Under the pieces are notes generated by a model. That model worked only from the letters and a program-made list of their open reading frames with translations, searched no databases and had not been told where the DNA came from. The translations under genes were made by a program, and so were the position numbers. A stretch of DNA of 64,000 nucleotides from Petrosia ficiformis (Eukaryota; Porifera; Demospongiae; Haplosclerida; Petrosiidae): contig OX345643.1 in the NCBI GenBank assembly GCA_947044365.1, positions 433,501-497,500 of the forward strand. Direction: 5' to 3'. Below, one piece after another: positions 11,290 to 22,636 of this stretch (position 1 is its first letter; every line of letters starts with the position of its first letter).

Positions 11290-13078
11290 ATGATCATGTT
11301 AGTATTTTCAGCTGTTCTTTTTCTCTTTGGAGAGGCCACAGCCTTGAATAATGGTGTTGGACTTACTCCTCCAATGGGTTTCAAGTTTTATAATTACTAC
11401 ACACATACTGTAACACAAGAAATTGTGAAAGATTCTGCAAATATTTTAGTTGCAAGAGGCCTAGACAGACTTGGTTATAAATATATTAATGTTGATGATT
11501 GTTGGGCTGGTAGACGTGCATCGAATGGCTCAATAGTACCAGATCTGGCAGCCTTTCCTGACCTACCTGGACTGATCGACTATGTCCACAGCATAGGACT
11601 AAAGTTTGGTATATATAGTGATGCTGGTGAAAAGACATTCTATGGTCGACCTGGTTCACTAAATCATGAAATAAGTGATGCTAATTCATATGCCATGTGG
11701 AGTGTGGATTATCTAAAGTATGACAATTACGATAATCTACCTTTTACACGTTATGCTGTCATGAGAGATGCATTGAACAAGACTGGACATCCGATATTCT
11801 ACTCGATATCTAATTTTGGAAAGATTGATTCAGTTCCTATTGTTGCTAATAGCTGGAGAACCTCAAAAGATGAAATAGACTTTTGGGATACGTATGTTAT
11901 TTGTCAATGCATTTGTCTACTCAAAATTCTAACCATCTACATCAATTCCTCTATTTTGTAAATAAGTTATACGTATCTATTTCTTATTGTAGTATGGTTT
12001 CTAAAGCAGATGCTAATAATGAATGGTGGAAGCTTGCTAAACCTGGAGCATGGAATGATCCTGGCATGTTAGAAGTTGGAATTGCAGAAATGACTATTAC
12101 AGAGTATAAAGCACATTTCAGTTTGTGGGCTCTAATGAAAGTAAATTATTTGTGGATTGGCATAATATTATTAATATAAATTAAATTATTTATTTCAAAA
12201 CTGTATAGAAATTCCTTCACTATAATTATAATTATGTATCTTAACTTGATATTACATATAATGTTCTAGGCAGTATGGATAAACACAATCCAGTAATTAT
12301 TGACAATATCCTATAGTTATATATATACTCTGCCTGTTACTTATATATCACATAGGCTCCTTTAATAATCGGATGTGAAATTAGTAATATGCGTGACGAA
12401 ATATTCAGGATTATCACTAATCCAGAAGTCATTGCAGTAAATCAGGACAAGCTCGGAGCACAAGGTTTCAAGTTGAAGTTAGATGGCGATAAGGAATTAT
12501 GGGGATGCCCTTTAGATGATGGAGCTGTTGCTGCTTTGTTCCTCAATAGAGGCAATGAAACAGCTTCTTTCAAAATACAATGGTCTGACTTATTCTTGGA
12601 AAATAATGTGGTATGTATAACTATAATGTCATAATTAGAACTGCATGCATGGGCAATATATGTATTGAGATACTATATATATAATTATGCTGTGACTACT
12701 ATATAGAATTGTAATACTTCTACTATCATCGGATGGAATATCTTCAACATGGATGCTAAAATCCTTGTGCACATATCACAGTTAATTGTAGTTAGCAATA
12801 CTGAAGCAGTGAGATAATGGTGCAAGTGAATCTCCCATGGTCTTCAAATTGTAATATAGCTCTTAAGTAACTCCTGCAACATATGAAGTATTTCTTGTTG
12901 TACTATTACAAATGTGTGCTATAAGTTACTGTACATAACATTTTTACTACAATTATAGACAACTGCTGCTGTACGTGACCTGTGGGGTCATCAAAATCTG
13001 GGTGCCTTTGATGGAACTTTGTATGCAGTTGCACCTAGTCATGGAGTAGCAATGTTTCGCATAACACCAGTCAACTAA
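11290..13078 (+). CDS. Divergent GH27 alpha-galactosidase-like protein (cluster gene A)
   Basis: Four exons (11290-11891, 11993-12140, 12356-12610, 12959-13078) give 374 aa with an N-terminal signal peptide ending near ATALNNGVG, so the protein should enter the secretory or lysosomal route. GH27 enzymes release terminal alpha-galactose or GalNAc by a double displacement with two Asp residues. Both appear present here: the nucleophile in YLKYDN and the acid/base Asp in NSWRTSKDE, with INVDDCWAG and WNDPGML also kept. Pocket positions differ from genes [11 protein letters not shown] is [17 protein letters not shown] is KTFYGRPG, KYDNC is KYDNY and MCEWG is ISNFG. This removes both Cys of a conserved disulfide and the Glu that reads the 2-position of galactose. 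Altered specificity or a non-catalytic role is possible. Confidence 0.88.
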
Positions 13079-13379
13079 TTGTTACTAACTTGACATTTTG
13101 CAAACTCTATATAAGACACTTTTTTGGCTGCATTGACTGTATTAACAATTATACTTCTACAATAATAAATTCATTATTTGCACTCAGTAGATATATGTGA
13201 GGTTGTATATCACGTGATTAGACACTGTTATGTATCGCTGCCATCACAGAGTGAACCATCTCTCCAAAAAATATATTATGGAGAAGCCACAGGTACGCGT
13301 ATACGAGATAGATTAATGGGAGGAGCTAAACGTAACAATCGGTCGCACCACGCCGGTGCGGAAATTGAAACCCACAACT

Positions 13380-15192
13380 ATGTTTGCTGTCACTGTAATA
13401 TTGGTTCTTCTTTCCCTCCTGTTTGGAAAGGCACTGAGTTTAAACAATGGCTTAGGACGTACTCCACAGATGGGTTGGAACTCCTGGAACCATTTCAGAT
13501 GCAATGTTAGTGACCAACTAATCAGAGATACAGCTGATGCTATAGTATCCAAAGGTCTAGATAAACATGGCTATGTGTATGTAAATATTGATGATTGTTG
13601 GGCTGGTAGTCGTGCATCTGATGGTACTATAATACCTGACCCTAAAGCATTTCCTGATATGGCTGCATTAGCTAGTTATGTACATAGCAAAGGACTGAAG
13701 TTTGGTTTGTATAGTGATGCTGGTGAGAAGACATGTGCTCATAGACCTGGTTCACTAAACCATGAAGTAAGTGATGCTAACACATATGCTAAGTGGGGTG
13801 TGGATTATCTAAAGTATGACAATTGTAATAATGATAAGATAAAGCCCGAGAGTCGTTATCCTGTCATGAGAGATGCATTGAACAAGACTGGACGTCCAAT
13901 ATTCTATTCTATGTGTGAATGGGGACAGGATAATCCAGCTACTTGGGCTCCTACTGTGGGTAATAGCTGGAGGACTACTCATGATATACGGGATAATTGG
14001 GAAAGGTAGGGACATACACATTCTTTTTTTAATTGAATGCCGTCTCACTCATACCATATAAATCTATAATATTCTATTATGTATATCTATATATCCGCAT
14101 TGGATCTATTTGTGTTCTTTCATTTGCAACAAAACCCATACATGGACATTGCAAAACAAGGGAGAAATCCGATTATACATATATAAAGACCTCATACATT
14201 GCTAGCAGTGTGCTATTAATATTGCTTTTAAAAAAACGCATATAAAGGGTTTTTGCTTGTCAAATATTCACGCAAGCACTTGACAAACATAATTAATATG
14301 AAGTAGACTCTTATTATTGTGCACGTATGTGACTATGAAACTAGTATATAGATTGAGAGTGACAATGAAAGACTATTTTTTTGTAGTATGATATCTCGAG
14401 CTGATCAGAATGATGAATGGTGGAGAAATGCAGGACCAGGAGGATGGAATGATCCTGACATGTTGGAGATTGGAAATGGAGGAATGAGCACCACAGAATA
14501 TGAAACACACTTCAGTTTGTGGGCTCTAATGAAAGTAAGATGATAGATAGTATAATTTGTGTCGGACCTGTTGGTACATACATTTGTAATAATTCTACTG
14601 TTTCTATTATTAACGGTCATTTGACTTCATTTGCATGGCCAATACAAATTTTTGCTTACACACAAAGTGGCCACATTGAGCTAGTAAAGAGCTAGTACTG
14701 AAGCATGCTAATTCAGGCTCAGAAGCTCATTACAATTGATTGTATGTGTGTTCATAGGCTCCATTACTGATTGGTTGTGATGTAATTAATATGGATAAAG
14801 AGACACTTCGAATCTTTACGAATGATGAGATCATTGCAATTAATCAAGATCTTTTAGGTATCCAAGGTCACAAAGTAAAATGTATTAACAGTACTGCAGA
14901 GGTTTGGGCAGGACCTTTGAACGGATCTGCAGTAGCGGTTGTATTACTTAACAGAGGTAGTGAACCAATAACTATTGAAGCGAAGTGGTCAGATATAGGA
15001 CTGGATAGTAAATTGGTAGGTATATAATTATGTGTAATGCATCTCAATTATTTATGATTATTTTTGCAGAAAGCTACTGTGCGTGACTTATGGGCTCATA
15101 AAGACTTAGGGACAAAAGTTGAGACTGTGTCTGCTGTTGTACCTAGTCATGGAGTAGTAATGTATCACATTTCTCCAACTCACCAACAGTGA
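13380..15192 (+). CDS. GH27 alpha-galactosidase / alpha-N-acetylgalactosaminidase-like (cluster gene B)
   Basis: Exons 13380-14005, 14387-14534, 14758-15015 and 15070-15192 give 384 aa. The ATG at 13380 precedes a clear signal peptide ([19 protein letters not shown]), and the mature protein begins [19 protein letters not shown], the classic GH27 N-terminus. Also present: [18 protein letters not shown], the nucleophile motif YLKYDNC, SMCEWGQ with the Glu typical of alpha-galactosidase rather than GalNAcase, the acid/base Asp in NSWRTTHDI, and WNDPDML. The C-terminal beta domain ends VVMYHIS. Predicted secreted or lysosomal glycosidase acting on alpha-galactosides. Exon 1 is nearly identical to that of genes C and D, while exons 3-4 are more diverged. 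Confidence 0.94.
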
Positions 15193-15281
15193 ATAAACAA
15201 TATGAATATTATTATTATATCATCAGTGATTCTCTGAGTATGCATGTAGAATTAATTTTTAAAGTAGCCCCACCCTTCATC

Positions 15282-17024
15282 ATGTCAGCAACTTTGATTC
15301 TTTTTTCTCTCTTGTTTGGAGGAGTGTTGAGTTTAAACAATGGCTTGGGACGTACTCCACAGATGGGTTGGAACTCCTGGAACCATTTTCATTGCGATGT
15401 TAGTGACCAACTAATCAGAGATACAGCTGATGCTATAGTATCCAAAGGTCTAGATAAACATGGCTATGTGTATGTAAATATTGATGATTGTTGGGCTGGT
15501 AGTCGTGCATCTGATGGTACTATAATACCTGACCCTAAAGCATTTCCTGATATGACTGCATTAGCTAGTTATGTACATAGTAAAGGACTGAAGTTTGGTT
15601 TGTATAGTGATGCTGGTGAGAAGACATGTGCTGGTCGACCTGGTTCACTAAACCATGAAGTAAGTGATGCTAACACATATGCTAAGTGGGGTGTGGATTA
15701 TCTAAAGTATGACAATTGCAATAATGATAATGTAAAACCCGAGAGTCGTTATCCTGTCATGAGAGATGCATTGAACAAGACTGGACGTCCAATATTCTAT
15801 TCTATGTGTGAGTGGGGACAGGATAATCCAGCTACTTGGGCTCCTACTGTTGGTAATAGCTGGAGGACTACTGGAGATATTGGAGATAACTGGAACAGGT
15901 ATATATAGCCATGTTGATTGAGATTTCATTGCCTTATGCAGGGATGGGCAATTAAATAGTGATTTAGGTGGTATTTGCAATGATCACATGATATTGTTTA
16001 TGATATGCCTAAGCAGCCTGCCTTATGAAGTGATCATTACATCTTGTATAAATATAATACATTAAATAGTTATAATAATTGTATATACTCTGTTTCAACA
16101 TCTCATCAGGAATACTTGTTAATACTGGATTGTGTTGTATCTTTGACACCTCATAGAACTGTACTTATATTGAACATCGTCAAACTTGCCATGCTAAAAT
16201 TAGTCATGATTAATTAATGTAGATTGTGTAATGTAGTTTGTATCATAATTAAATAATATTTTATCTTAGGTTATAGCAACTATCATGTATCATCTATAGG
16301 TACAATTATTGGGTTTCTCTCTTTCAAAATTTGTTATATCAATTATTATAGTATGATAGGTAAAGCAGATGCTAACAATGAATGGTGGAAATATGCAGGA
16401 CCAGGAGGATGGAATGATCCTGACATGTTGGAGATAGGAAATGGAGGAATGAGCACCACAGAATACGAAACACACTTCAGTCTGTGGGCTATAATGAAAG
16501 TAAGATGATAAGTGATATAATATTGTTAGTCTTCATTGTAATGCTTTAGGCGCCATTGCTGATTGGTTGTGATGTTCGCAGCATTAACAGTGAAGCACTT
16601 CGAATCTTGACAAATGATGAGATTATTAGTATTAGCCAGGATAAGTTGGGCGTACAGGGTAACAAAACAAAGACGAGTGGCTCTACTGAGATTTGGGCAT
16701 GCCCTCTAGCTGATGGATCTAAAGCTGTTGTATTGCTTAATAGAGGAACCCAAATGGCTACAATAACAGCGGAATGGTCTGATATTGGCCTGAACAATAC
16801 CGTGGTATGTAGCTGTATGTATGAATACTGTGGTTGTGTAATAACTAATATAATTATCATTTTCATTTATACAGACAGCTGCAGTGCGTGACTTGTGGGC
16901 TCACAAAGACTTGGGTACAATGGTTGGACGTGTGTCTGCAAGTGTACCTAGTCATGGAGTGGCTATGTATCGTATAAGTCTGCCTATGTCGCAACCTTTT
17001 TTTCCAAAGGAAAGACAGATTTAA
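15282..17024 (+). CDS. GH27 alpha-galactosidase-like (cluster gene C)
   Basis: Exons 15282-15898, 16352-16499, 16550-16804 and 16875-17024 give 389 aa. The ATG at 15282 is chosen because it starts a compact signal peptide ([16 protein letters not shown]). The frame is open further upstream, but the extra residues look like leader noise. All GH27 landmarks are present: [56 protein letters not shown]. The C-terminus carries a short basic and hydrophobic extension ([10 protein letters not shown]). Exons 2-4 and intron 3 resemble gene D more than gene B. It starts 90 bp after the stop of gene B, in tandem. Confidence 0.94.
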
Positions 17025-17268
17025 TGGAAGACGTTTGAGAGAACAGCTATTTACAATAACATATTTAAATTCAAAATTGTGTGCATGTTGTATGTATATA
17101 AGCTTGTATTTGCTGATTGCCATATTGAAAAGAGATTGTTGCTGAATTGAGAGAGCCCCTTTATTTTCACCCGACCAGTAACTTCCGCCGCCGCTGCATA
17201 CGCATACCCACTTGTGGTTTCTCTCAATTATCCCACAGTGACACTGTATTAGTCTGGACTCCTTCATC

Positions 17269-19273
17269 ATGTCAGCAATTTTGATTCTTTCTCTCTTGTT
17301 TGGAGGGGTATTGAGTTTGAATAATGGTTTAGGACGTACTCCACAGATGGGTTGGAATTCTTGGAACCATTTCAAATGCAATGTTAGTGACCAACTAATC
17401 AGAGATACAGCTGATGCTATAGTATCCAAAGGTCTAGATAAACATGGCTATGTGTATGTAAATATTGATGATTGTTGGGCTGGTAGTCGTGCATCTGATG
17501 GTACTATAATACCTCACCCTAAAGCATTTCCTGATATGGCTGCATTAGCTAGTTATGTACATAGCAAAGGACTGAAGTTTGGTTTGTATAGTGATGCTGG
17601 TGAGAAGACATGTGCTGGTCGACCTGGTTCACTAAACCATGAAGTAAGTGATGCTAACACATATGCCAAGTGGGGTGTGGATTATCTAAAGTATGACAAT
17701 TGCAATAATGATAGTATAAATCCCGAGATTCGTTATCCTGTCATGAGAAATGCACTGAACAAGACTGGACGTCCAATATTTTTTTCTGTGTGTGAGTGGG
17801 GGAAGGAAATTCCAGCTATTTGGGCCCCTATTGTGGGTAATAGTTGGAGGACTACTGGAGATATTAAAGATGAATGGAACAGGTATATATATGTTGATTG
17901 AGATTTCATTGTGTTGTTTATCTTAATAATAACACAAAATAACATAATATACTCACCTAAAACTGTTTCAACATATCTCATCAGCAATTCTTATTAATAC
18001 TGGGTTGTGTTGTATCTTCGACACCTCATAGAACTGTACTTATATTGAACATTGTCAAACTTGCTATGCAAAAATTAGTCATGATTAATGTAATGTAGAT
18101 TGTGTAACGTAGTTGGTATCATAATTGAATAAAAAATATTTTATCTTCTTACTCTATAGCAACTTGAAATCATCATGCATCATCTATATCATGTAGTTGA
18201 ATGATGTCATTATATAATAATGATTAGACAACAGAAGACACAATAACGTGTTATGTTAAAAGACTGGTTTACAAAATACCCCAAGGCCTTGTGTTGCATA
18301 AATGTGTTGAATTGTGAAAATGGTGCGCTTCTTTTAAATGCCGTCACACGCAACATAACGCAAGAATAGGATCTGATTCTATCTTTGCGTTAGCTGCGTT
18401 GCGTTTGACCAATCAGTTTTCAGAATTTTATAACAACGCAACTGACGCAAAGCAAGGCTTGCGTCATTATGTGAACCCGCCTTAAGTTTCACAGCTTAAT
18501 CACATTTAATCAAGTAGTATAGTATGCCAAAAGTTAGATGTGGTGGCTGCATCCCACACCCACCCTGTATATGTATATGTACAATTATTGGGTTTCTTTT
18601 TTTTATGTTATATAGTATGATTTATCGAGCTGATGAGAATGATGAATGGTGGAGATATGCAGGACTAGGAGGATGGAATGATCCTGACATGTTAGAAGTT
18701 GGAAATGGAGGAATGAGTACCACAGAATATGAAACACACTTCAGTCTGTGGGCTATAATGAAAGTAAGATGATAAGTAATATAAAATTGTTAGTCTTTAT
18801 TGTAATGCTTTAGGCGCCATTGCTGATTGGTTGTGATGTTCGCAACATTGACAGTGAAACACTTCGAATCTTGACAAATGATGAGATTATTAGTATTAAC
18901 CAGGATAAGTTGGGCGTACAGGGTAACAAAAGAAAGATAAGTGGCTCTACTGAGGTTTGGGCCGGTCCTCTGGCTGACGGATCTAAAGCTGTTATATTGC
19001 TTAACAGAGGAACCCAAACGGCTACAATAACAGCAGAATGGTCTGATATTGGCCTGAACAATACCATGGTATGTAAAGATAATCTGTATGTATGAATAGT
19101 TGTGTAATATAACAATTATATAATTTTCATTTATACAGACAGCTGCAGTGCGTGACTTGTGGGCTCACAAAGACTTGGGTACAATGGTTGGACATGTGTC
19201 TGCAAGTGTACCTAGTCATGGAGTGGCTATGTATCGTATCAGTCTGGTTATGCCACAGGAAAGGCAGATTTAA
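17269..19273 (+). CDS. GH27 alpha-galactosidase-like (cluster gene D)
   Basis: Exons 17269-17882, 18616-18763, 18814-19068 and 19139-19273 give 383 aa. A signal peptide ([15 protein letters not shown]) and the full motif set are present: [38 protein letters not shown] with Glu, [18 protein letters not shown]. Small lineage changes include IIPHPKAF for IIPDPKAF and [11 protein letters not shown] for [11 protein letters not shown]. Intron 1 is 733 bp because it carries a TTAA-flanked element. Closest relative in the window is gene C. Predicted function is the same exo-alpha-galactosidase activity as B and C. Confidence 0.94.
18334..18485. mobile_element. MITE-like element flanked by TTAA, in gene D intron 1
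   Basis: About 150 bp with TTAA at both ends and imperfect terminal inverted repeats (left ATGCCGTCACACGCAACATA, right TATGTGAACCCGCC), and an inner AACGCAAG/CTTGCGTC pair. TTAA ends are the piggyBac target. Gene C intron 1 shares flanking intron sequence but I see no copy there. Confidence 0.6.
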
Positions 19274-19400
19274 TGGGAGACGCTTGAGAGAACAGCTATT
19301 TATCTATCATAATTGAGTACATATTGTATGTATATATGGTTGTCTAATTATTAGATTGTACATTGAAAAGAGAGTTCAGTACTAACTGATACTCTTAGGT

Positions 19401-19548
19401 TGGTCTTTAATGATATTCATAACTTCCTGATGGGTGTGTGATCTATGTCCTGAGTTCCTATAGTCATTAGTAACTGAGGCACAAGACACTGATGTAGTGG
19501 GTTGGTTTTTAATGATATTCATAACTTCCTGATGGGTGTGTGATCTTA
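19401..19548. repeat. Direct repeat upstream of the RUN/PTB gene
   Basis: A segment of about 47 bp (TTAATGATATTCATAACTTC core) occurs at 19408-19447 and again at 19509-19548, in the 300-bp spacer between GH27 gene D and the next start codon. It could be promoter-proximal. Confidence 0.85.
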
Positions 19549-19576
19549 GCTGATCTGATCTATGTGCTGACTATTG

Positions 19577-22500
19577 ATGGCAGAAAAAGCTCCGAGTCAA
19601 ACATCACCTTCTCAACAAATACTTAAGGAGCTCAAAGGTCAGTATTTTTATTAATAAAATAGCTATTAATTGCATATACATACAGGTCTGCTTGCTAGAC
19701 TCAAGCTAACTCCACAACCAATTAGAGATGGCCACGCCCATTTGGTACCATTCTGTGAGAGTCTGGAGGCAGCATTCAGAGATGGATTAAAACGTAAATT
19801 GTTCCATTATTTGATAAGTGCTATTTTACCTAATATGTTAAGCTATATAAATCGTAAATCGTAAACTTGTAGCGTAACTATTTTGAGTGTGCTGATATAT
19901 TCATTGAAAAAAGAAAGTCCCCAGGTCCATTCCTATCTCTTGAGAATGGGACAGCAATGCTCTAGAACCATGTACAATTATACTACAGCATATAACACCA
20001 CATATATTAGAAACAACTTAGTTATATAAATTATATTATATACACAATGTATAGATATAGATAGAGATAGTTAGATAAATAGATATTTAGATTATAGATA
20101 GATAGATAGAGATTGATATAGATATATAGAGATAGATACAAATAATAATTATATGAGAGAGATTCTGATTCCAGTATATACCATCATGCTGTAGAACCTA
20201 ATTCCTGGTGGGGTTTCAATAAACAGGATTATTGGTGTTGGATAGAACCGTTACAAGATTATTACTTCAACCAGAGGTATGTATCCACATGCATCACATA
20301 TCACACTTCACACACATTATACACATAACACTCTTATTTTTGCAGGAAGAATCCATTGTTTAGTCAATTAGTAAACGAAATTAACTCAGCACCAAATGTA
20401 AGTACCTCCTTTCATTTCTGATTTAATCCATCCTCCTTCCTTCCATTCTTCATCTTATTTCTCCTTTCTTGATCCTCTTTATCCATCCTTCATCCTCTTC
20501 CTCCTTTCTTGATCCCCTTTCTCCATCCATCATCCTCTTCTTCCTTTCTTGATCCTCTTTCTCCATCTCTTTCCCTAACACTTCTTCTGTCCTCATTTCC
20601 TCCTCTTTAATTTCCCTCATTTATTTTTCAACAGATTCGTTCTTTACAAGGTCGTGGGCGGAGCTTCATAAGAGCTGCTTTGAGATATAAATTAATAACA
20701 GTACCCATAGAACATTTAGTAAAGAATATCAAATTAACACAAGTGGGTGTAGCTTGAGTTGATTAATCATTTAATTAATTTTAATTTTTAGTACTGGTAT
20801 GATAGTCATTCAATTATAGGGACAAAAGAACTTAGAGGTAACTCATTAAAAATTCATGAATATTGATTACTTCCTGTCCTTAGAAAATTTAATGGAAATA
20901 TTATTTCAAACCACTGAACTAGATTTTGATTTGGATCATCAGGTTAGTTTCAGACTCATACCTAGTGTATGTAGTATGGGAACCGGACCTTGGGAACAGA
21001 ACTTGGAATATGTTTGCATAAAAATGTTTTGTGTTATTTTTAGAAATCAAGTTTTCTTGACGAGACTTGGGTAATACCGGTAAGCAGATTGGACTAAAAT
21101 TTATAATATAATATAATTATATATTTTACAGATATACAAGACATACAGAATAGCCCCAATCAAAACCCTGGATACATTAGTCATGTATGTATATATGTAA
21201 TACTATAAACTATACTCATTTTGGGGGTGGGGTGGTGGGGTTACGATTATATGTATATTTCAGATAATCACATACAGACTGTTCACATTGAATACAGTAA
21301 TCCTCAGCTCTGTCTACACAAGCGAGGATCAATGACCTTAACATTAGTCTGGGATGATAGATTGATTATACTACATGTAACTCAATAATAAAGTAATGGA
21401 TTGAAATTTGATGTTGTTTTTGATAAGCTCATATGGTGCACCATTGGCCCAAAGAGCTTCGTATTTGGCACTGCACAGTTATCTTATTGGGCCAGTGGTG
21501 CAGTTAATTATGATTATATTGTCACTAACAGCATTAACTCTTTGTTAATTGGCTCAAGATCTATTCCCAATGGCGCACACACTTACCATTTTTGAGCCAA
21601 TTTGGCCCATGCTTCAAAACTTATCAAAAACTCTGGTTCAAAGAGAATATGAATGACCTTTAGTTGAGTTACTATTTACCCTATTTTAGTCATATTGATA
21701 AAAGAGAACTAATTGTTGCTATTGACGATGGTTGTCTTGTGCAACAAGCTGGTGTTGAAGTATGGGATATAATAGATAAATTATGTGGTGTTCCTGTTAA
21801 TGTGATACCAAAAGGAAGAGTAAGGGACCAATCACATCATCTATATGTTCATTGACCAATCAGATCATCTGCATGTTCATTGACCAATCAGATCATCTGC
21901 ATGTTCACAAGTGACCAATCACATCATCTGTATGTTCATTGACCAATCAGATCATCTATATGTTCATTGACCAATCACATCATCTGTATGTTCACAAGTG
22001 ACCAATCAGATCATTATATGTTCATTGACCAATCAGATTGCAGTATATAAATATACACAATGACGAATTGAACATTACCTCTCTTTTTAGTTACAGAAGT
22101 TTCTTGCAAAGAACTCTGTGGATTACACTGAAGTTACTGTAGTAAAAGTAAATTTTTGTAATATATCAGTCACATGGCAATCACATGACATTTGTATTAC
22201 AATTTGAGAGGTCTATTGTCTTTTATAGAAATATTTACCAGATGGTACTCTGTTTGGTCCTGTAATACGACGCCAATTAGCATACACACATCATATTGAC
22301 AAACCATCCATGTTGTCATGGTTACCGGAATTAGTACATGATCATAAGTCATCTATTATTCAAACTAAAGGAGAAAGGTTTGTGTATGATTGTATGTATG
22401 TACGTATGTACGTATGTACGTATGTATGTATGTATGTATGTACATGTATGGATGTATGTATGTATGTATGTATGTATGTAAGTATGTATATAACTATATA

Positions 22501-22602
22501 TGTATGTATATATGTACATGTATGTATGTATGTATGTATGTATGTATGTATGTATGTATGTATGTATGTATGTATGTATATATGTATGTATGTATGTATA
22601 TG

Positions 22603-22636
<34 letters not shown>

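Noticed and set aside
13809..14048. Minus-strand frames over the GH27 first exons (also 15702-15980, 17733-17987, 16546-16866, 18810-19115)
   Set aside because: Antisense shadows of coding exons, repeated because the exons are paralogous.
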